A program made the position numbers and the translations under genes. Below, piece after piece: positions 22,739 to 39,240 of a DNA stretch of 64,000 nt. The first letter of the stretch is position 1; the number at the start of each line of letters is the position of its first letter. The notes beneath the pieces are model-generated. The model was not told the origin of the DNA. It saw nothing but the letters and a program-made list of their open reading frames with translations, and searched no databases. Source of the DNA: Chrysoperla carnea (lineage: Eukaryota; Arthropoda; Insecta; Neuroptera; Chrysopidae); NCBI RefSeq assembly GCF_905475395.1, contig NC_058342.1:36414140-36478139 (forward strand). The letters are read 5' to 3'.

Positions 22739-24409
22739 GGTTACAATACCTAAATAGGTATTGTGCCTCGGACGCAAGTTAAGCTCGCAACGCCACTGAT
22801 TAGTGAATGTATAAAGCTTACTAAAATTCAATTTAATTTGTTTGTAAATAAAATAAAAAGATGTAAAAGGTTTTGTTCAACATTTAAATAAATAAATTGT
22901 AAAATTAATTGTAAAGTAAAGTAAAAGTAAGTAATGCGTGTCGTGCGAATGTAATCGTCAATTTTTATATTCCGTGTATATTTGTAAGTGTTTGGTCTGG
23001 TGTGGCCTCTATCTATGGCCTGGCCTAAATCAACTATAAATTATGTACTGTACCGATACGTCAACGTGTATCATACAAATTACACTATTTTTCATATAAA
23101 TTGAACAATCAATACAACATCAACTATTTGAATGAAATACTGGCTGTGCCAATCAAATTATTGTGGTCCATTGTCTAATGTCCAATACGTGTTCAGTTCA
23201 ACGCACCCCAAAACATTCCTAATCGTTACAGTTGCTGTATTTGGGCATATAATTTTCCAATAGCTATTTTCACTTCATCTGCATCGATTATGTGATGCCA
23301 AAAAATATGCGGAATAAAAAATAATCCATGTTATTGAGAAGCAAAAAATATATGTTTAACTATATGTTTTATTCTAACGCCCCAATTTCCAAAATTTTCC
23401 TAAATAAAAATGTTGTAGGTTGCACTGAAATGAAGCCACTCACGAATCTTCGTGAGTGCGTTAGTCACTAATTCATACCCCCCCCCCTCTGTACTGTAAA
23501 CTATCATATTTTATATGATCATGTGAGTTACGTTTTTTTGGCACACTCTGTATATAAATATATTTAATTCATTTTGTACATAGAAGTGAAATTCATTTTT
23601 AAGAAAACCATTTTGTAAATAAAAGTAAAGTAGAAGGAACAGGAGTGGATTGACTTGACGTCTTGACGGTTCAATTAATATGAAATAAACTATATATACG
23701 TATTACGTTACGTTATGTCACATTATGTTACGTTACGTATTACGTAGGTTAGGTAAAGTTTAAAAAGCGTACAAAAACAAATGAAATTGTTGATGAGATT
23801 CAAAAAGCCTTACAAATTATGAAAATAAACAAAAAAACAATTGATGTAGGTATCCATAAAAAAAAAAGTTTAAATATCTAATAATGCCAATATTTTTTCA
23901 AAATAATTATTACCAGTATTTATATTGCCCAATTTGTATTAATTTTTGTAAAATTTTAATTGAAAAATATAAGAAAAACTTACATTTGATGTTCCAAAAT
24001 TTACTATTTACTTTATTTATAATTAGTAGCTACCTAGCCTACTCTCCTGCTCTCTCTGGTTACCCCACACATCCTTTTTTTGCTCATAATTTCATAGGTT
24101 TTCTTCTGCGGAACCGCACCCCCACCCCCCATGGATGGTAATTAATAAAACAAAATGTATAAACGATTAAAAATATTTATTTAACAAAGGTTTATACTGG
24201 ATTCCCACAAAACACAGATTTGTACAACTTTTATTGCTACGTTCATACTTTTGTCGCAAAACGTATCGCATCAATTGTTGCGTTCTCTGCGAATCCAGAA
24301 TTTTATTCAACAATTGTAAAATAGAAAAAAATACATATATTAATATAAAAAACATTGTTTATACAATTTCAGTCTTTTTAGCATTCTATTGTCATGATGG
24401 GGTTTTGGG

Positions 24410-24550
24410 CTATTTATTTTGGTTTAACGACCAGATAAGGAGCGCATCAAGATTGAAAGCGACATCGGTATCGGCACTCGGTAATACAACAGGAACGGTA
24501 TACGAAGATACAATAGGAACATAGTTCCAACCGGGTGTTCCACGACTCAT
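24410..24550 (-). other. Short open frame of unknown origin (46 codons)
   Basis: The minus strand reads from ATG at 24550 to TAG at 24412-24410, giving MSRGTPGWNYVPIVSSYTVP and then VVLPSADTDVAFNLDALLIW plus a short tail. The composition is unlike the AT-biased chance frames around it. I recognise no domain. It could be a small gene, a last exon or a relic of a retrocopy. Confidence 0.25.
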
Positions 24551-25131
24551 CTCGTTTTTTTTTTATTCGTCTCCGTTTGTAAACTTGTTTATAATAATTT
24601 TTTTTTTAATAAATAGGTTAAGTTTAAGTTTCAAATTAAGGTTAAGTTTCACTTAAGTAGTTTTAGCTTAACTAAAGTATTAAATACGTTTTCTTAAATA
24701 TCAAAATTTTTAAAAATATATCTATCTATCTAATTTAAAATAAAGGCTGTACAAAATTGTCAAATTTTTTATGGAATGCCCTGAATATGAAACAAATAAT
24801 AAAAAAATATCTTGATTTATTGAAATCTGGAGAAAATGGCAGCCTGTCATCAAATGATGATGATGAAATTTAACTTAATTAACAGTTAATAAAGGTTAAG
24901 TAACTGTTGATGCTAGAATCTGAATAATAAAATAAAAGCTCCATCCAATTTTTAATAAAATAAGTACAAGTTAGAAAAATAAAATTAAGATTGAGGTTAT
25001 GCAAAAAAATCAACGAGCCGTTGAAATGGAAAACTTTTGTAAAATTTATTTGAATTTCTTGTAATTTGGTGGATTATGAAACTGAAAGAAAACGAATGAA
25101 ATAATTAATAAAATTTTGAATTGAGTATTGT

Positions 25132-25348
25132 TATTCGCCATGGGAACTGATGCTAGCGCTATCTAGTGGTAGAAAATAAAAGCTGTCTATGACAAGTCAA
25201 ATTTATGCATGGTTATGATTGAATTGTTTATTTATATTTTAATAATGAGTGAAATAAAAAAAAATAAATTAATTTATTTAACTTTTGACACGTTCGTACT
25301 CTTATTTTCTACCACCAGACAGCGCTAGAATCAGTTCCCATGGCGAAT
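25132..25348. mobile_element. Foldback miniature element, type 2
   Basis: The left end ATTCGCCATGGGAACTGAT, continuing CTAGCGCTATCTAGTGGTAG, is matched in reverse at the right end, which finishes ATCAGTTCCCATGGCGAAT. The arms are about 46 bp. The same family is nested in the element at 10572-10946. It ends about 120 bp beyond the stop codon of the clip protease. Confidence 0.82.
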
Positions 25349-25469
25349 TGGACTTGGACTACTTACGAATGGCACAAATTCATTTGATTTCATTTCCATT
25401 CATCAATTTGTTCCATTTAAATTAAAAGAAAATGATTTGATTTGATTATTATTTACTTAAGAGCGCATG

Positions 25470-28636
<3,167 letters not shown>

Positions 28637-30924
28637 TATTTCATTTATTTAAATTTTTTATGTAATATTTATTATTTATATAATTAATAAGTAGATATTT
28701 TTAATTATTTTTGATTTTGAAAAACCACCTTGTTTTAAACTTTTACTAAATAGTAAGTAGATACCTAAGCTAATAAGTGTATAAATTAGGTATGTAAATA
28801 AAATATGTTGTTTTTATTATTATTATTAATTTTATTCAAATATATGTTTATTACGTCAATCGGCTACGTTCACACCAATTTCATTTTAACCAAACGTTTG
28901 TTTATACTTCTTAAATAAATACCAAACCTCACCAATCTCACCAGACCAATAAACCTTCAAATTTTATTAATACCTAATTTACAATCAAAATATTTCCATT
29001 CAAAAGATCATGAAACTAAAATGATATTCAACTTCAACCCAGTATTTACTTTTCGCAGTCCCATAGGAGGAGTTTTTGGGGGCGTACTTGAGACGAAAAT
29101 TTTGATAGAAACGGGAAAATTAACAAATTTTAAGTTGAATTTTTTTATTTACGAATAAATGAAATAACCGATACTTCAAGTTGATTAAAAGTAAGATCTG
29201 ATTGTCACTATTTCATAGTTGTCAAAATTTGTATCCAATTTTTTTCATTTTGTGGGGCCTTTATTTTGGGGTTCATAGGCGCAGCCTAATCCACCTATAT
29301 GGTAAATCCGGCACTGCTTCAACCAAAAAATTTTGGTTTATAGTAAGCGAAAGTTGAAAAATAATGGTGAACTCACCCACGCCACAAATATTCTTGATTA
29401 ATGTGGCAATAATATTCAGACAATATAAAAAAAACTTTTTTTAAAGAGGATTATATTAAGTGGTTTTTTTTTTATGTTTGATTATGTTAATGTATAATTA
29501 TTGGTTTTTTTGAACATAAATGTTTGAAGGTTATTGAAATTTACGAATATGGAATATTTTTCTAACGTATAATTTCAAAATTTACGAGCATGTGATAAAT
29601 GTAGCCATTAAAAATTGTTTATGCTGTGGTTTTTTCTATAGGGTGGCTATATATTCAACGCCAACATTTGCAATATTGAATTATTCCACTTTGCAACCCC
29701 CCCCCCCGGAGCATAGTCTTACATGGGTTTATGCTTATAGAATAAAGGAATTGATTTCTCTAGGTTAATGCCTGAGGGCTTTTCAAGCAGAAACCCTCGC
29801 AATGTTGAGAGGTGTCCAAATTTGTAGCACGGAAAGTTAAAAAGGGTATATATCACCATTTTTCAGATAGCCAGGCCACAGTTCGGGCCATTGATAGACT
29901 GAAGCAACTGGGACTAAATAACAATCTTAGATTGATATGTCAAACACAGTCAGGCTGTAGTTAAAGTTTTTGAAATAGGAAAATTTTTATCTCTGATCCC
30001 TTTAAAAATTATTATGAACCTCTATAATGTTGAGATAGTTTGTCATTAAAATTGGTGGATGTATAGGTACATCAAATTTACTATAGTTAAACGTGAATCA
30101 TAATTAACTATTTTTCCCCTGACCACAAGGCAATTATAAAAAGGTTATAACCTCTAGTCTGAATAAAAAAACCATCTTCTTCATTTATTTTCCAATAATC
30201 TTTCCGCCTATACTGTGTTTTTGTGGCGTTCATTTGACGATTAAACTACGATGCAGATACCTCTTATAATAAACTGTTGAAAAAACTCGCCGTAGGAATC
30301 TGTGAAACGATTTAGACCGCATTTTTAATACTTACCTTAACAGTTTAAGCGCCACCACTGAAACTTCAAAAAAATTTGGAAACGTGAAATTTTATGCGCA
30401 GTTGCTACACAAGATTCCAAGAGTCTCCGAGGGTTTCCGCGGAGTATTACAACTCCGGCACTACGCCGCACAGTAACTCCGGACTAAGATAAGCAAAATG
30501 CCGTATGAAAATTGTGTCGCAACTGCACAAAAAACTTGACATTCCCACCGCTGAAATATCCCCTTAACTCCACATGAGTAGCTCCGAGTTTTTAGTGAGT
30601 CATGAGTCATCAAAATCGCTAAGATAAAGTTAATACTTTAATAGTTTTTAAGATAATTTTTTAAAATAAAATATGAACTAAATAAAATTGACTTAATATT
30701 GATTTAGTATTTGATAAATGACATGTGATACTAGCGACCCTAGTGACACGATCCGAAGATTGTACGAATTAACAAACCTAAAAGTTAATGGACGAAACAA
30801 AATGGAACAAACCAAATTAGCAAATGTTTTGAATTAGACATGTGGATGTGACAATTTAAAACATGCTTTTTAGTTTATAAGTACTTAATAATTAATTGAC
30901 AAGTTTAAAAAAATAATAATTAAA
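28637..30924. other. Divergent intergenic region between clip protease and Dis3
   Basis: No gene is supported. It should hold both promoters. Contents: an 11-C run at 29697-29707, a LINE RNase H fragment at 29740-29950, and a patch at 30390-30600 less AT-rich than its surroundings, with partial inverted repeats ('gcagttgctacacaa' against 'ttgtgtcgcaactgc'), possibly another miniature element. Confidence 0.5.
29740..29950 (+). mobile_element. LINE fragment, RNase H region
   Basis: The plus strand resembles the RNase H domain seen at 11643: FSDSQATVRAIDRLKQLGLN followed by NLRLI. It is short, with the frame broken, and is an old relic. Confidence 0.65.
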
Positions 30925-33900
30925 ATGAAATTTTTATCAGAAACATTCGTAAATCATTGCTATAAGCGAAATGCAAAATCTGGCTTACGTATCAATAAAG
31001 TAAGAGCAATTTGAACTAATTCTACCTAATTTTAAACCAATTTTAAAATCTCAAATCCTTATTTTTAGCGAATAGTTCAAGGATACCTTCGTCGTGATAT
31101 ACATTGTGGAATTGTGAAATGTAAATTATGTACAAATACGAGCAACACAAATGAACCGGTTTTGGATCAAAATCCAAAAACCGATAGTACGGTGTATTCG
31201 AATTACTATATTGTACCGGATACAGAAACACTTTTCAATCAAGTAAGCATTCATTCATTCATTCGTATCCGATTTTGTGGGTGGGTTGCTGATTTTGGAT
31301 CGTTTTGTAACTAAAATTTGTTTTGATCGGTTTTAGATTGATATTTTTGAAGATGAATCCGTGGAAAATGTTATTATTTGTATGTCCGTTTTAAAATTAT
31401 TACAGTCACGCAGTAGTGTCATTTATAAACGAATTTTGGATGTAGCGGCAAATGTTAATCGAAAATTTTATATTTACGATGATCAACATTCTGAGTAAGT
31501 TCTAAAATATCATAAAATACCTTCATAATCCTCGTTTAGCACCCTGTTTCCTTTACAAACGTATTTGAAAAGAGCTGTGTGTTTGTACAATCTTGTACCC
31601 TTCGAACACTTTGATCCGAATCGAGTCTTTAGTGAGTGCTCGACACTTGACTGTTTAAGTTGGATTAAATTGATTGATTGATTGATTCTAGGTTCACATA
31701 CGTTGAGCGATCGTTATCAAAATTGAAAGCAGATCATAAAAAGTTACTTCTAAAATCCACTTTAAGTTTTTATGTACAGCATGTTCAAGCAACATCAAAA
31801 TCAACATGCTTTGTTGTTTTAACGCGAGATGAGGAATTGGAAAATGCGTTTACTGAAAATAAAGATCGTATACATTTTTGTAAAGGTATGCTTCTGTTTT
31901 TGGGATCTGTATCTGATTCTAAATCAGCAATTTAATTTTAATATTTATTTTTTCTAGTTGAAGATTACATTCAAACGTTGAACGCATCGAAAGGCGTTTT
32001 GGAAATAAAGTTACGTGTTAAAGATGATCAAGCTAAACGGCCAGAAAATTTCCGTGAAATATTCCCACCGTATTTAACAAATGAACAACTTTTTACAGGA
32101 ATAAGACGTGGTGATGTATTACAGGGAACTTTTCGTGTCAGTGGCCATAATTTTTTGGAAGGATATGTTACGGTTGATTCATTTGATAAACCAGTAAGTT
32201 CACCAGTAATTAGATTCAAGATTAATAGTAGGGTGGGGGATCCGTCTTCGAAAACTATTCGAGACACTTGCCTACAGTGATGATGAATGGGGGAAAAGAA
32301 CTAGCCCTGATTGGTTGTATAAAGTTTAATTGATTTGTTGCAGATTTTAATTAGCGGTTACAAACGATTAAATCGTGCTATCGATGGTGATGTTGTTGGC
32401 TTAAAGTTGCTACCTAAAGAAGAATGGCTAAGACCAGTTGATATCGTTGTTGAAGATGACGCTGATGCAACTTTAGAAGAACTTGAACAGAAAACATTGG
32501 AAGAGACCCAAAAGAACAAAGAAAAGTCAGATAAAGATTGTGTGGCAACTGGACAGATTGTTGGTATTATTCGTCGTAAACATGGCCAATGTTGTGGGAT
32601 CATAATGCGTAGTCAACGTTTTCATTCGTCCAGACATTTGTTTATACCAGCGGATCGTAAATATCCACGTGTTCGAATCGATACCAACAACATCGATAAT
32701 TTAGTTGGTAAAAAGTTAATAATCGCGTATGATGATTGGCCGCTACATTCAAGATATCCATTTGTTAGTAAATGTTAATTATTATTTATTACTAGCTTTT
32801 GTCCACGGCTTCGTTCGTGATGATGATTCATTTTAATATATTCCATAAATTATTCAATTAAAGAATCGTTGATTCATTTAGAGAACCAATTGGTAAATAA
32901 GGCGGCATTTGGTTCTTTCAATTTATAAATAAGCATTCCTTACATACCGCTTGTGAGAAGAATAATTAAAATTCTCTGTAAATATTGCAAATCACATGAA
33001 TTAAAAAAAAATATAGTAACATGTCAAGCATGCGAACGTTAGGGGTAGAATTTCGGAAAATGGTTTCTTATCGGATGCCTACGTCATAAAGAGAACACAC
33101 CCTCCTAGTTTCAAGTCTCTACGATCATCAGTTTAGGCTGTGCCTTGATCCGTCAGTCATTCAGGACAAAGCATTCTATATGTATAGATTTATTACTTGA
33201 ACTGCATGCAACTAAACAACATTCAGAATTCAGTAGTGAGTCAGAGATAGTTAAACAATTAATTAACGCTTGTTCTTTATTTTTAGGGTCACTTTGTTCG
33301 GATTATTGGTGAAGCGGGAGATAAAAATGTTGAAAATGAAGTACTTTTATTGGAGCATGATGTGCCTTATGCAAGCTTTTCACAAAGTGTGCTTAGAGAT
33401 TTACCAGCAGTTCCTTGGATTATCACAGATGAGGTAAGGAGAGCTTTCAATTTTAATCAATTCAAAATTCCCACAAATTAAGAAAAAGGAAGTAAAATAA
33501 TTGTAACTTGGTTACAGGATCGTGCTAAACGTGTTGATCTGCGTGATTTAAATATATGTTCCGTGGATCCACCAGGCTGTACAGATATCGACGACGCTTT
33601 GCATTGCTTTAAGAATCCAGACGGAACATTTAACGTGGGTGTACATATAGCTGACGTATCACATTTCGTGCGTCCAAATACCGCCATCGATGCTGAAGCA
33701 AAGAATCGTGGTACTACTGTTTATTTAGTGGACCGTCGTATCGATATGGTACCAGAATTATTGAGTTCCGATCTATGCTCGTTACGTGAAAACGTTGAAC
33801 GTTTTGCATTTTCATGCGTATGGGCTTTGGACAAAAATGCCAAAATTTTAAACACAACTTTTCATAAAAGTATCATCAAATCACGCAACTCGTTCACTTA

Positions 33901-35818
33901 CGAAGAAGCTCAACTACGAATCGACGATAAATCGAAACAAGACGACATCACAAAATCTCTACGCTATTTAAATCAACTAGCGAAAATTCTGAAACGTGAA
34001 CGATTAGCGAATGGTGCTTTGGTTTTATCATCTCCAGAAGTGAAGTTCCATGTGGACAGTGAAACCCACGATCCAATCGATGTTAATGTTAAAGTCATTT
34101 TGGATACAATGTCTATGATTGAGGAGTTCATGTTGTTGGCGAATATCTCTGTTGCCAAGAAAATTTATGAAGATTTCCCTGAATGTGCGGTCCTACGTCG
34201 ACATCCAGAACCACCTGTTGCTAATTTTGAACCATTAGTTAAGGCTGCACAAAGTCAAGTAAGTTTTTTTAGCCAAACCACACACACATCTGGTTTACCA
34301 GGGGAGTTTACCTAGAATTACAGAGGGATACATATCAGTATCTTCTCGAATAGTCAGATTATCCTTCTAATCGAGGATAATCTATGAATGCTACGAAAAA
34401 CTGAATCGCTTCGCATTGAATAACATAGTCTGGCTGATCTGGGTACTGGGGGGGCGGATTCTTTTGAATGAGAGAGATAATCTCGAACACCCCTTAATGT
34501 TATAAAATCGAAGTTCGATTTCAGTAAATTTTGAGTAATTTTTAGAGATGGTTAAAATAAAATAAAAATAATAATTTTAGGGTATTACGATAAAAATTGG
34601 AAGTGGTAAAGAACTGGCTGATTCATTGAACAGAGGAATAAAGAAGGACAATCCAGATTTTAATAATATGCTTCGAATTCTGGCTACTCGTTGCATGCAA
34701 CAAGCTGTTTACTTCTCTAGTGGAATGTTCAATTACAAAGAATACTTCCATTATGGTTTAGCGGTTGAAATTTATACACATTTTACGTCGCCAATTCGTC
34801 GTTACGCTGATATTATGGTACATCGATTACTAGCCGCCACAATTGGTGCAGATACTACATATCCTGAATTATTGGATAACAAGATCTCATCGAAAATTTG
34901 CGATAATTTAAATTTTCGTAATCGAATGGCTCAATATGCGGGTCGTGCTTCTGTTGCACTCAATACTCATGTAAGTTCAATTTTTATACCATGTATATAT
35001 GAAATATACATAGTATATTAAGTTTAGTCCCAAGTTTGTAACGCTTAAAATTAATGATGCTACGAAAAAAATTTTGGTAAAGGTGTTCATAAAATCATCT
35101 AATTAGTCCATTTCCGGTTGTTTGTCTGTCTGTCAATCAATATAAAGTGGGATAATTTGACCAAATCCAATTAAATCTTTTTATAATTTTTTAAAATTTC
35201 TTCGATTTTTAAATGAAACCTACTGCTTTTGTTAAGTTTATTTTGTTAAGTTGGTTTTCTGCAGTCAATAACAGAACACCCTGTATAGATGTTATTGACT
35301 TTTGAATCTTGAACATACAGTAGATGCGTACCATGTGTACTTTACTGACTACTTGACCTACTCGACCTACTTGAATTCATTATTATTAAATTAACGTTTT
35401 GTATTTGTAATTATAGCGTTTCTTCAAGAATAAAGTATTCGAAGAAGTTGGCAACATATTATTTGTGCGTAAGAATGCGCTACAAGTTCTTATCCCGAAA
35501 TTTGGTTTAGAAGGTACAGTTTTCCTAGAACCACCACCTGGTTATACCAACGATAATAAACGATATTATCCAAAATTCGAGTACAATGAAGAGTTACAAA
35601 TTCAAACAAGTTCGACTGGTATACAATTGAAGGCATTCGATAAAGTTGTTATTCGATTAGAAGTCGATTCCACGAATATTCAACGTGAAAAAATTGTATT
35701 TTCAATGATACAACCACTCGCCGTTGGATTGTTAAAAACTGAAGTGGATAAGGTGCTTCAAGAAACTACAAAAAACACAACTGCTACGGCTACGGCCACG
35801 GGTATGGATTGCGACTAA
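30925..35818 (+). CDS. Dis3: Exosome ribonuclease Dis3 (Rrp44)
   Basis: Ten exons (30925-30999, 31069-31242, 31337-31494, 31692-31885, 31958-32193, 32344-32763, 33287-33433, 33518-34258, 34581-34970, 35417-35818) give 978 residues, against 958 in human. Order: CR3 motif CGIVKCKLC (Cys38, 43, 46); PIN domain (about 70-205); two cold-shock domains; RNB domain starting about 470 with the metal site [13 protein letters not shown] (Asp485, 491, 493, 494); S1 domain near the end. It is the catalytic 3'-5' exonuclease of the RNA exosome. The CR3 and [10 protein letters not shown] motifs mark it as Dis3, not Dis3L. The PIN site keeps Asp76 and Asp182 but has Leu104 and Lys153 where human has Glu97 and Asp146. 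Introns 6 and 8 contain transposon fragments. AATAAA lies at 35869-35874. Confidence 0.96.
32790..32835 (+). mobile_element. Fragment of a widespread insect repeat in Dis3 intron 6
   Basis: 'actagcttttgtccacggct' followed by 'tcgttcgtg' matches a well-known insect non-LTR-type repeat end (tagcttttgcccgcggcttcg type). Only a short piece is recognisable. A related piece, 'tactagcagacccggt', is at 57714. Confidence 0.4.
34290..34510 (+). mobile_element. LINE fragment, RNase H region, in Dis3 intron 8
   Basis: The plus strand encodes [20 protein letters not shown] then LIWVLG, the same RNase H segment as at 11643 (SRIVYECFEELNHLALNN). It is broken and truncated, in the sense orientation to Dis3. 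Confidence 0.75.
34981..35145 (+). repeat. Dispersed repeat, copy 1 (Dis3 intron 9)
   Basis: 'tataccatgtatatatgaaa', then 'gtttagtcccaagtttgtaa', then 'aaaatcatctaattagtcca' and a GTCTGTCTGTC run. A second copy with the same order lies at 41811-41960 in primase intron 1. The layout resembles widespread insect transposon ends, but I cannot assign a family. Confidence 0.6.
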
Positions 35819-37782
35819 ATTCATCAATTAGTATTTTTGTAAAAATCAAAAAATTCTACATTTATCAGAATAAATTTTTTGTTACAAATTTTTGTTTTTA
35901 TTATTTACACCGCTGGGAAAAAAACCCTTCAAAACTCTCTTAAAACATTTCAGGAAATGAATATATAATGATTTCAGATACCATGAATAATATTTTAATT
36001 TTTGTACTAAACGACAAGCTTTTATTGTACTAAAAAGTTGAAAATAATTTTACTCATACCCGACTATTTGTAAAAGCTTGAAGCGCTTTATATCAAGAAT
36101 GAATCGAAAAATAATTAGGCATGTGGAGTAGATGAATCGTTCTGATTCATTTTTGATATTTTAAGTTGAGCGTCTCAAGCTTTTAAGTAATTAATAATGT
36201 CAATACATGGTATTTCAATAATCAATTCAATTAATTGTTTGTTTTCAATCAAACTTATAACATCCCTCTTTCAAAGTGGGAGGGTCAAAAATAATATCGA
36301 ATCTTCAAGCCCGTGCGCAAGGGAGTGGTTTTGGATGTCAAAACCACTCCCATTGAGAAACATCCCATCTCTTCACATAAATTTTGAACTAACAATAAAG
36401 TTCTGTAAATGCACCCATTTATGAGACGCATTTCCACTGATGAATCAGATTTCCATTTATATTTTGAGTTCGGTACATTCTTTGACTTTGTTTTTGAAAC
36501 GCGGGTAAGCCTTGCTATGATGTCATATCGATATGAGTCATAGACCATCAATTAGTTTAGTGTAGACAGCTAGGTATAATATATCCATAGATAATAAGTA
36601 TTTATATTTATTATAATCACATGTCTATGAATATATCTGTCAAACTTATTTGTGTTATTTCGTGTAATGATACCGATATTACGTCATCAAATTGAATGCC
36701 CGCGTTTTTGACAGTTTAAAAAAGATTTAAAATTTAAGTTTTTGGCAAGAAAGTTTGTGTATTTTTCCGAAATAAATTTTTGTTGGCTTTTTATAAGCAA
36801 AATCAACATTTTGAAGTACTTTTTCAAAAATAGTGGAATACTCTATTTGAATCCCTTCCTTGGATAATTCCTGCGCATGGGCCTACGAATCTTTTATCTG
36901 GAAATATTGATAATAATTAAAAAAGTAGAAAGTTTTTGTTTTTATTTGAAGTAAATATATTTTATAAAAGTTAACACCAAAACAAAGAATACAATGATAA
37001 TGAATTAATAATAATTAAATGATAAATTTAATTAAAGCACAAACGTCATTTTAGATAATTAAATAAATTTTCAATAATTGAGAAACGGTCATTATTTTAA
37101 ACTAAACAACTAGAATATAGATACAATTCAATAAAATAGAACAGAATAGAATATAGAATCTTTTTATGTTTTTTGGTTTCAACTTCGACTACTAACATTT
37201 TGAGTTTCTAGCCATTAAAATTCATTCCAAAATTATGTTATGCATTATCCGAAGGGTTGTCTTAAGCCACCTTAAGCCGTCTTAACCATTCTAACAATGT
37301 TACTTATGTTATGACTCTAATTGTGTCGCCGTTTTAATTCAAAGAAGGATAAAAGTTATCAAATGAGTAGGGAATTAACATGGATTGGGACTGATTCACA
37401 GTAAGGACGGCTAAGACTCTGACGGCCAAGGTGAACGTGATATAGTTAATATAATTGTTTTTTTTTAAATGGTGGTGTGGATTTAGACTCTACTTATATA
37501 CAAAAATAAATTACTTAGTATAGTATAAAACAGTACAGTACAGTTTGAATGAACTCAACTCAACTGTCGATTTACTTGATTTAAATGAATTTCATATAAA
37601 ATAATATTTTGCGTGGACTGAAGATTTCTATCAATTTCATCAACAAATCAAATCAATTCCATAAAAAACCTGAATTAGAAATCTAGAAATATGCGATGAT
37701 GATTATTATTATTATTATTTGATTAGTTGAATTATAGAATAGAATAGAATAGAATTGATTTGATGAATTGTGTCTTTGATTT
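35819..37782. other. Convergent intergenic region between Dis3 and Dlc90F
   Basis: It holds the Dis3 polyadenylation signal (35869-35874) and a TTAA-family foldback copy (36011-36190). The rest is AT-rich with short AATAG repeats near 37130 and 37735. No gene is supported. Confidence 0.55.
36011..36190. mobile_element. TTAA-type foldback element (truncated copy)
   Basis: The left arm 'acaagcttttattgtactaa' with 'catacccgactatttgtaaaagcttgaag' written in the same order matches the intact element at 45161-45421. The right arm is cut short at 'ctcaagcttttaag'. Confidence 0.75.
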
Positions 37783-39010
37783 TCAAATAGCTAGTCCGAA
37801 CACAGAGACGATACAATACATGGATTTGTTCTCCCAACGTACTGTACAGCTTCCGTCGGTTGCATCATCCCAATAACAGGAACTAGCTGTATGGAGACCA
37901 GCGCCAACTTTTTGCATAATTGTGCACGATACTGTAACAAAACAAATTGTATGAGATTTTAAAAGATATCGAAGATCTACGCATGCAATCATCAAATTAA
38001 CCCGTCTTTTACTTATATGTTCCCCCAAAATATAGACTTATGCAATGTATCGAATGTCAACATAGAAGGATTTTGAGCAGCAGGCTTTTTTGTTCAAATG
38101 AGCTGAAATGTAGGGTTAGGTTAGGTTATATTGGCTGTCCACGAAGGCCAGCCCACACTTAGGCTATAGAGAACCTTTGTGATACCATATATGTGTTTTA
38201 CCACCTTTCCGCTGATTATACCTCATATTGGAATTGATTACGCCTTAACCAACTGAGCTAATAGGGCAATAGCTAAAATGTAAGGTTGTATACAAAGCGG
38301 ATTGATATTATTAAAACGGGACTTCAAAATCGCTTTTTCGGTACTTTTGCAACTATGCACACTTGTACAGCGTTTTCAAATTGAGCTATAGGATTGAAAA
38401 TCGGTATATAGGTTATGTTAGTTAAAAAGATGTGCCTTTTGGGGGGTATCAACTTGGAAACACTTAAACCCCTTATCAGAAAATCATTTTTTTTGGGTTT
38501 TTTAAAATTTTGCACACCTAAACGGTGTTAATTTCCCAAACTAGTTAGAGGGTTAAAAAGGTGTATTTTGAGTACCTACCCAGATTTAGAAATACAAGGA
38601 CAAGGAAGATTTAAAAGAGCCGATAACTTGATGATCTTACGGTCTTACAGTCTTACCTATATATTTGAAAGGCTTTTCTTGTTTGGATAATGAATGCAGA
38701 CATGATTCAACAACTTTGGAAGTCCATGAATTCACTTTCAATTGTTGATAATTATTTCCACCGATAACATTTTCTATAGCTTCCTTAATAATACTGCTAA
38801 CATCGTCCACAACAAAAAGACACTAAAATCAAAAAATAGATTTCATTTCATTCAAAGTGAACCTAACCACAAAAAAACAAATGTTTTTTATTTCAACTTG
38901 ATTGAAATCGGTAAAATAAGATTGATTTTTATAATAAGATTCTATTTAAATTGTATAAATTTTATTTAATAAAATAGCTTTTGGTTTACCTCCTCCGAAT
39001 GGTCATCCAT
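37783..39010 (-). CDS. Dlc90F: Dynein light chain Tctex-type (Dlc90F/DYNLT1)
   Basis: Three exons (39010-38990, 38822-38657, 37931-37783) give 111 residues, the usual family length. It begins MDDHSEE and continues [64 protein letters not shown] and [20 protein letters not shown]. This is nearly identical to Drosophila Dlc90F and human DYNLT1. The protein is a homodimeric light chain of cytoplasmic dynein that binds the intermediate chain and cargo. Exon 1 encodes only seven residues. Intron 2 carries a tRNA-derived SINE. Confidence 0.97.
38111..38269 (-). mobile_element. tRNA-derived SINE, family B
   Basis: The minus strand starts TTGCCCTATTAGCTCAGTTG then GTTAAGGCG, a clear A box of tRNA type. 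The body ends CACAAAGGTTCTCTATAGCC, then TAAGTGTGGGC, then GGACAGCCAATA and (TAACC)n. The last ~60 bp resemble the 3' end of the LINE at 50940-51355. It lies in intron 2 of Dlc90F. Confidence 0.8.
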
Positions 39011-39240
39011 TTTAAATTCTAATTCTAATTCTTATAAATATTATTCACAAATTGACAGTTGTTAAACTACAACTGCTGCAGGCAGACATGTACGCCATTA
39101 ACATAGCATACACATACACATTCTGATTCACCTTAACCTTAGATCATATTTTAATAGATAGGCCCAACGTGTACCAACCATAGAAGTAATAACATAGAAC
39201 CGTAATGTGGCCATGGCCATCAAACGGTTCATCGTTATAG

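Larger units (their letters stand above)
18330..25469. other. Long non-coding stretch after Nrk
   Basis: No gene with a recognisable domain is visible across about 7 kb. The first part should be the Nrk 3' untranslated region. Identified contents are a foldback element (20596-20760), a palindromic satellite (21757-22738), a 10-C run (23478-23487), a short minus-strand open frame (24410-24550) and a foldback element (25132-25348). The rest is AT-rich, with poly-A/T runs and scattered short repeats. Confidence 0.55.

Noticed and set aside
30925-35818. Dis3L instead of Dis3
   Set aside because: The weak PIN site resembles Dis3L, but the RNB motif [14 protein letters not shown], the CR3 cysteines and the overall alignment fit Dis3.
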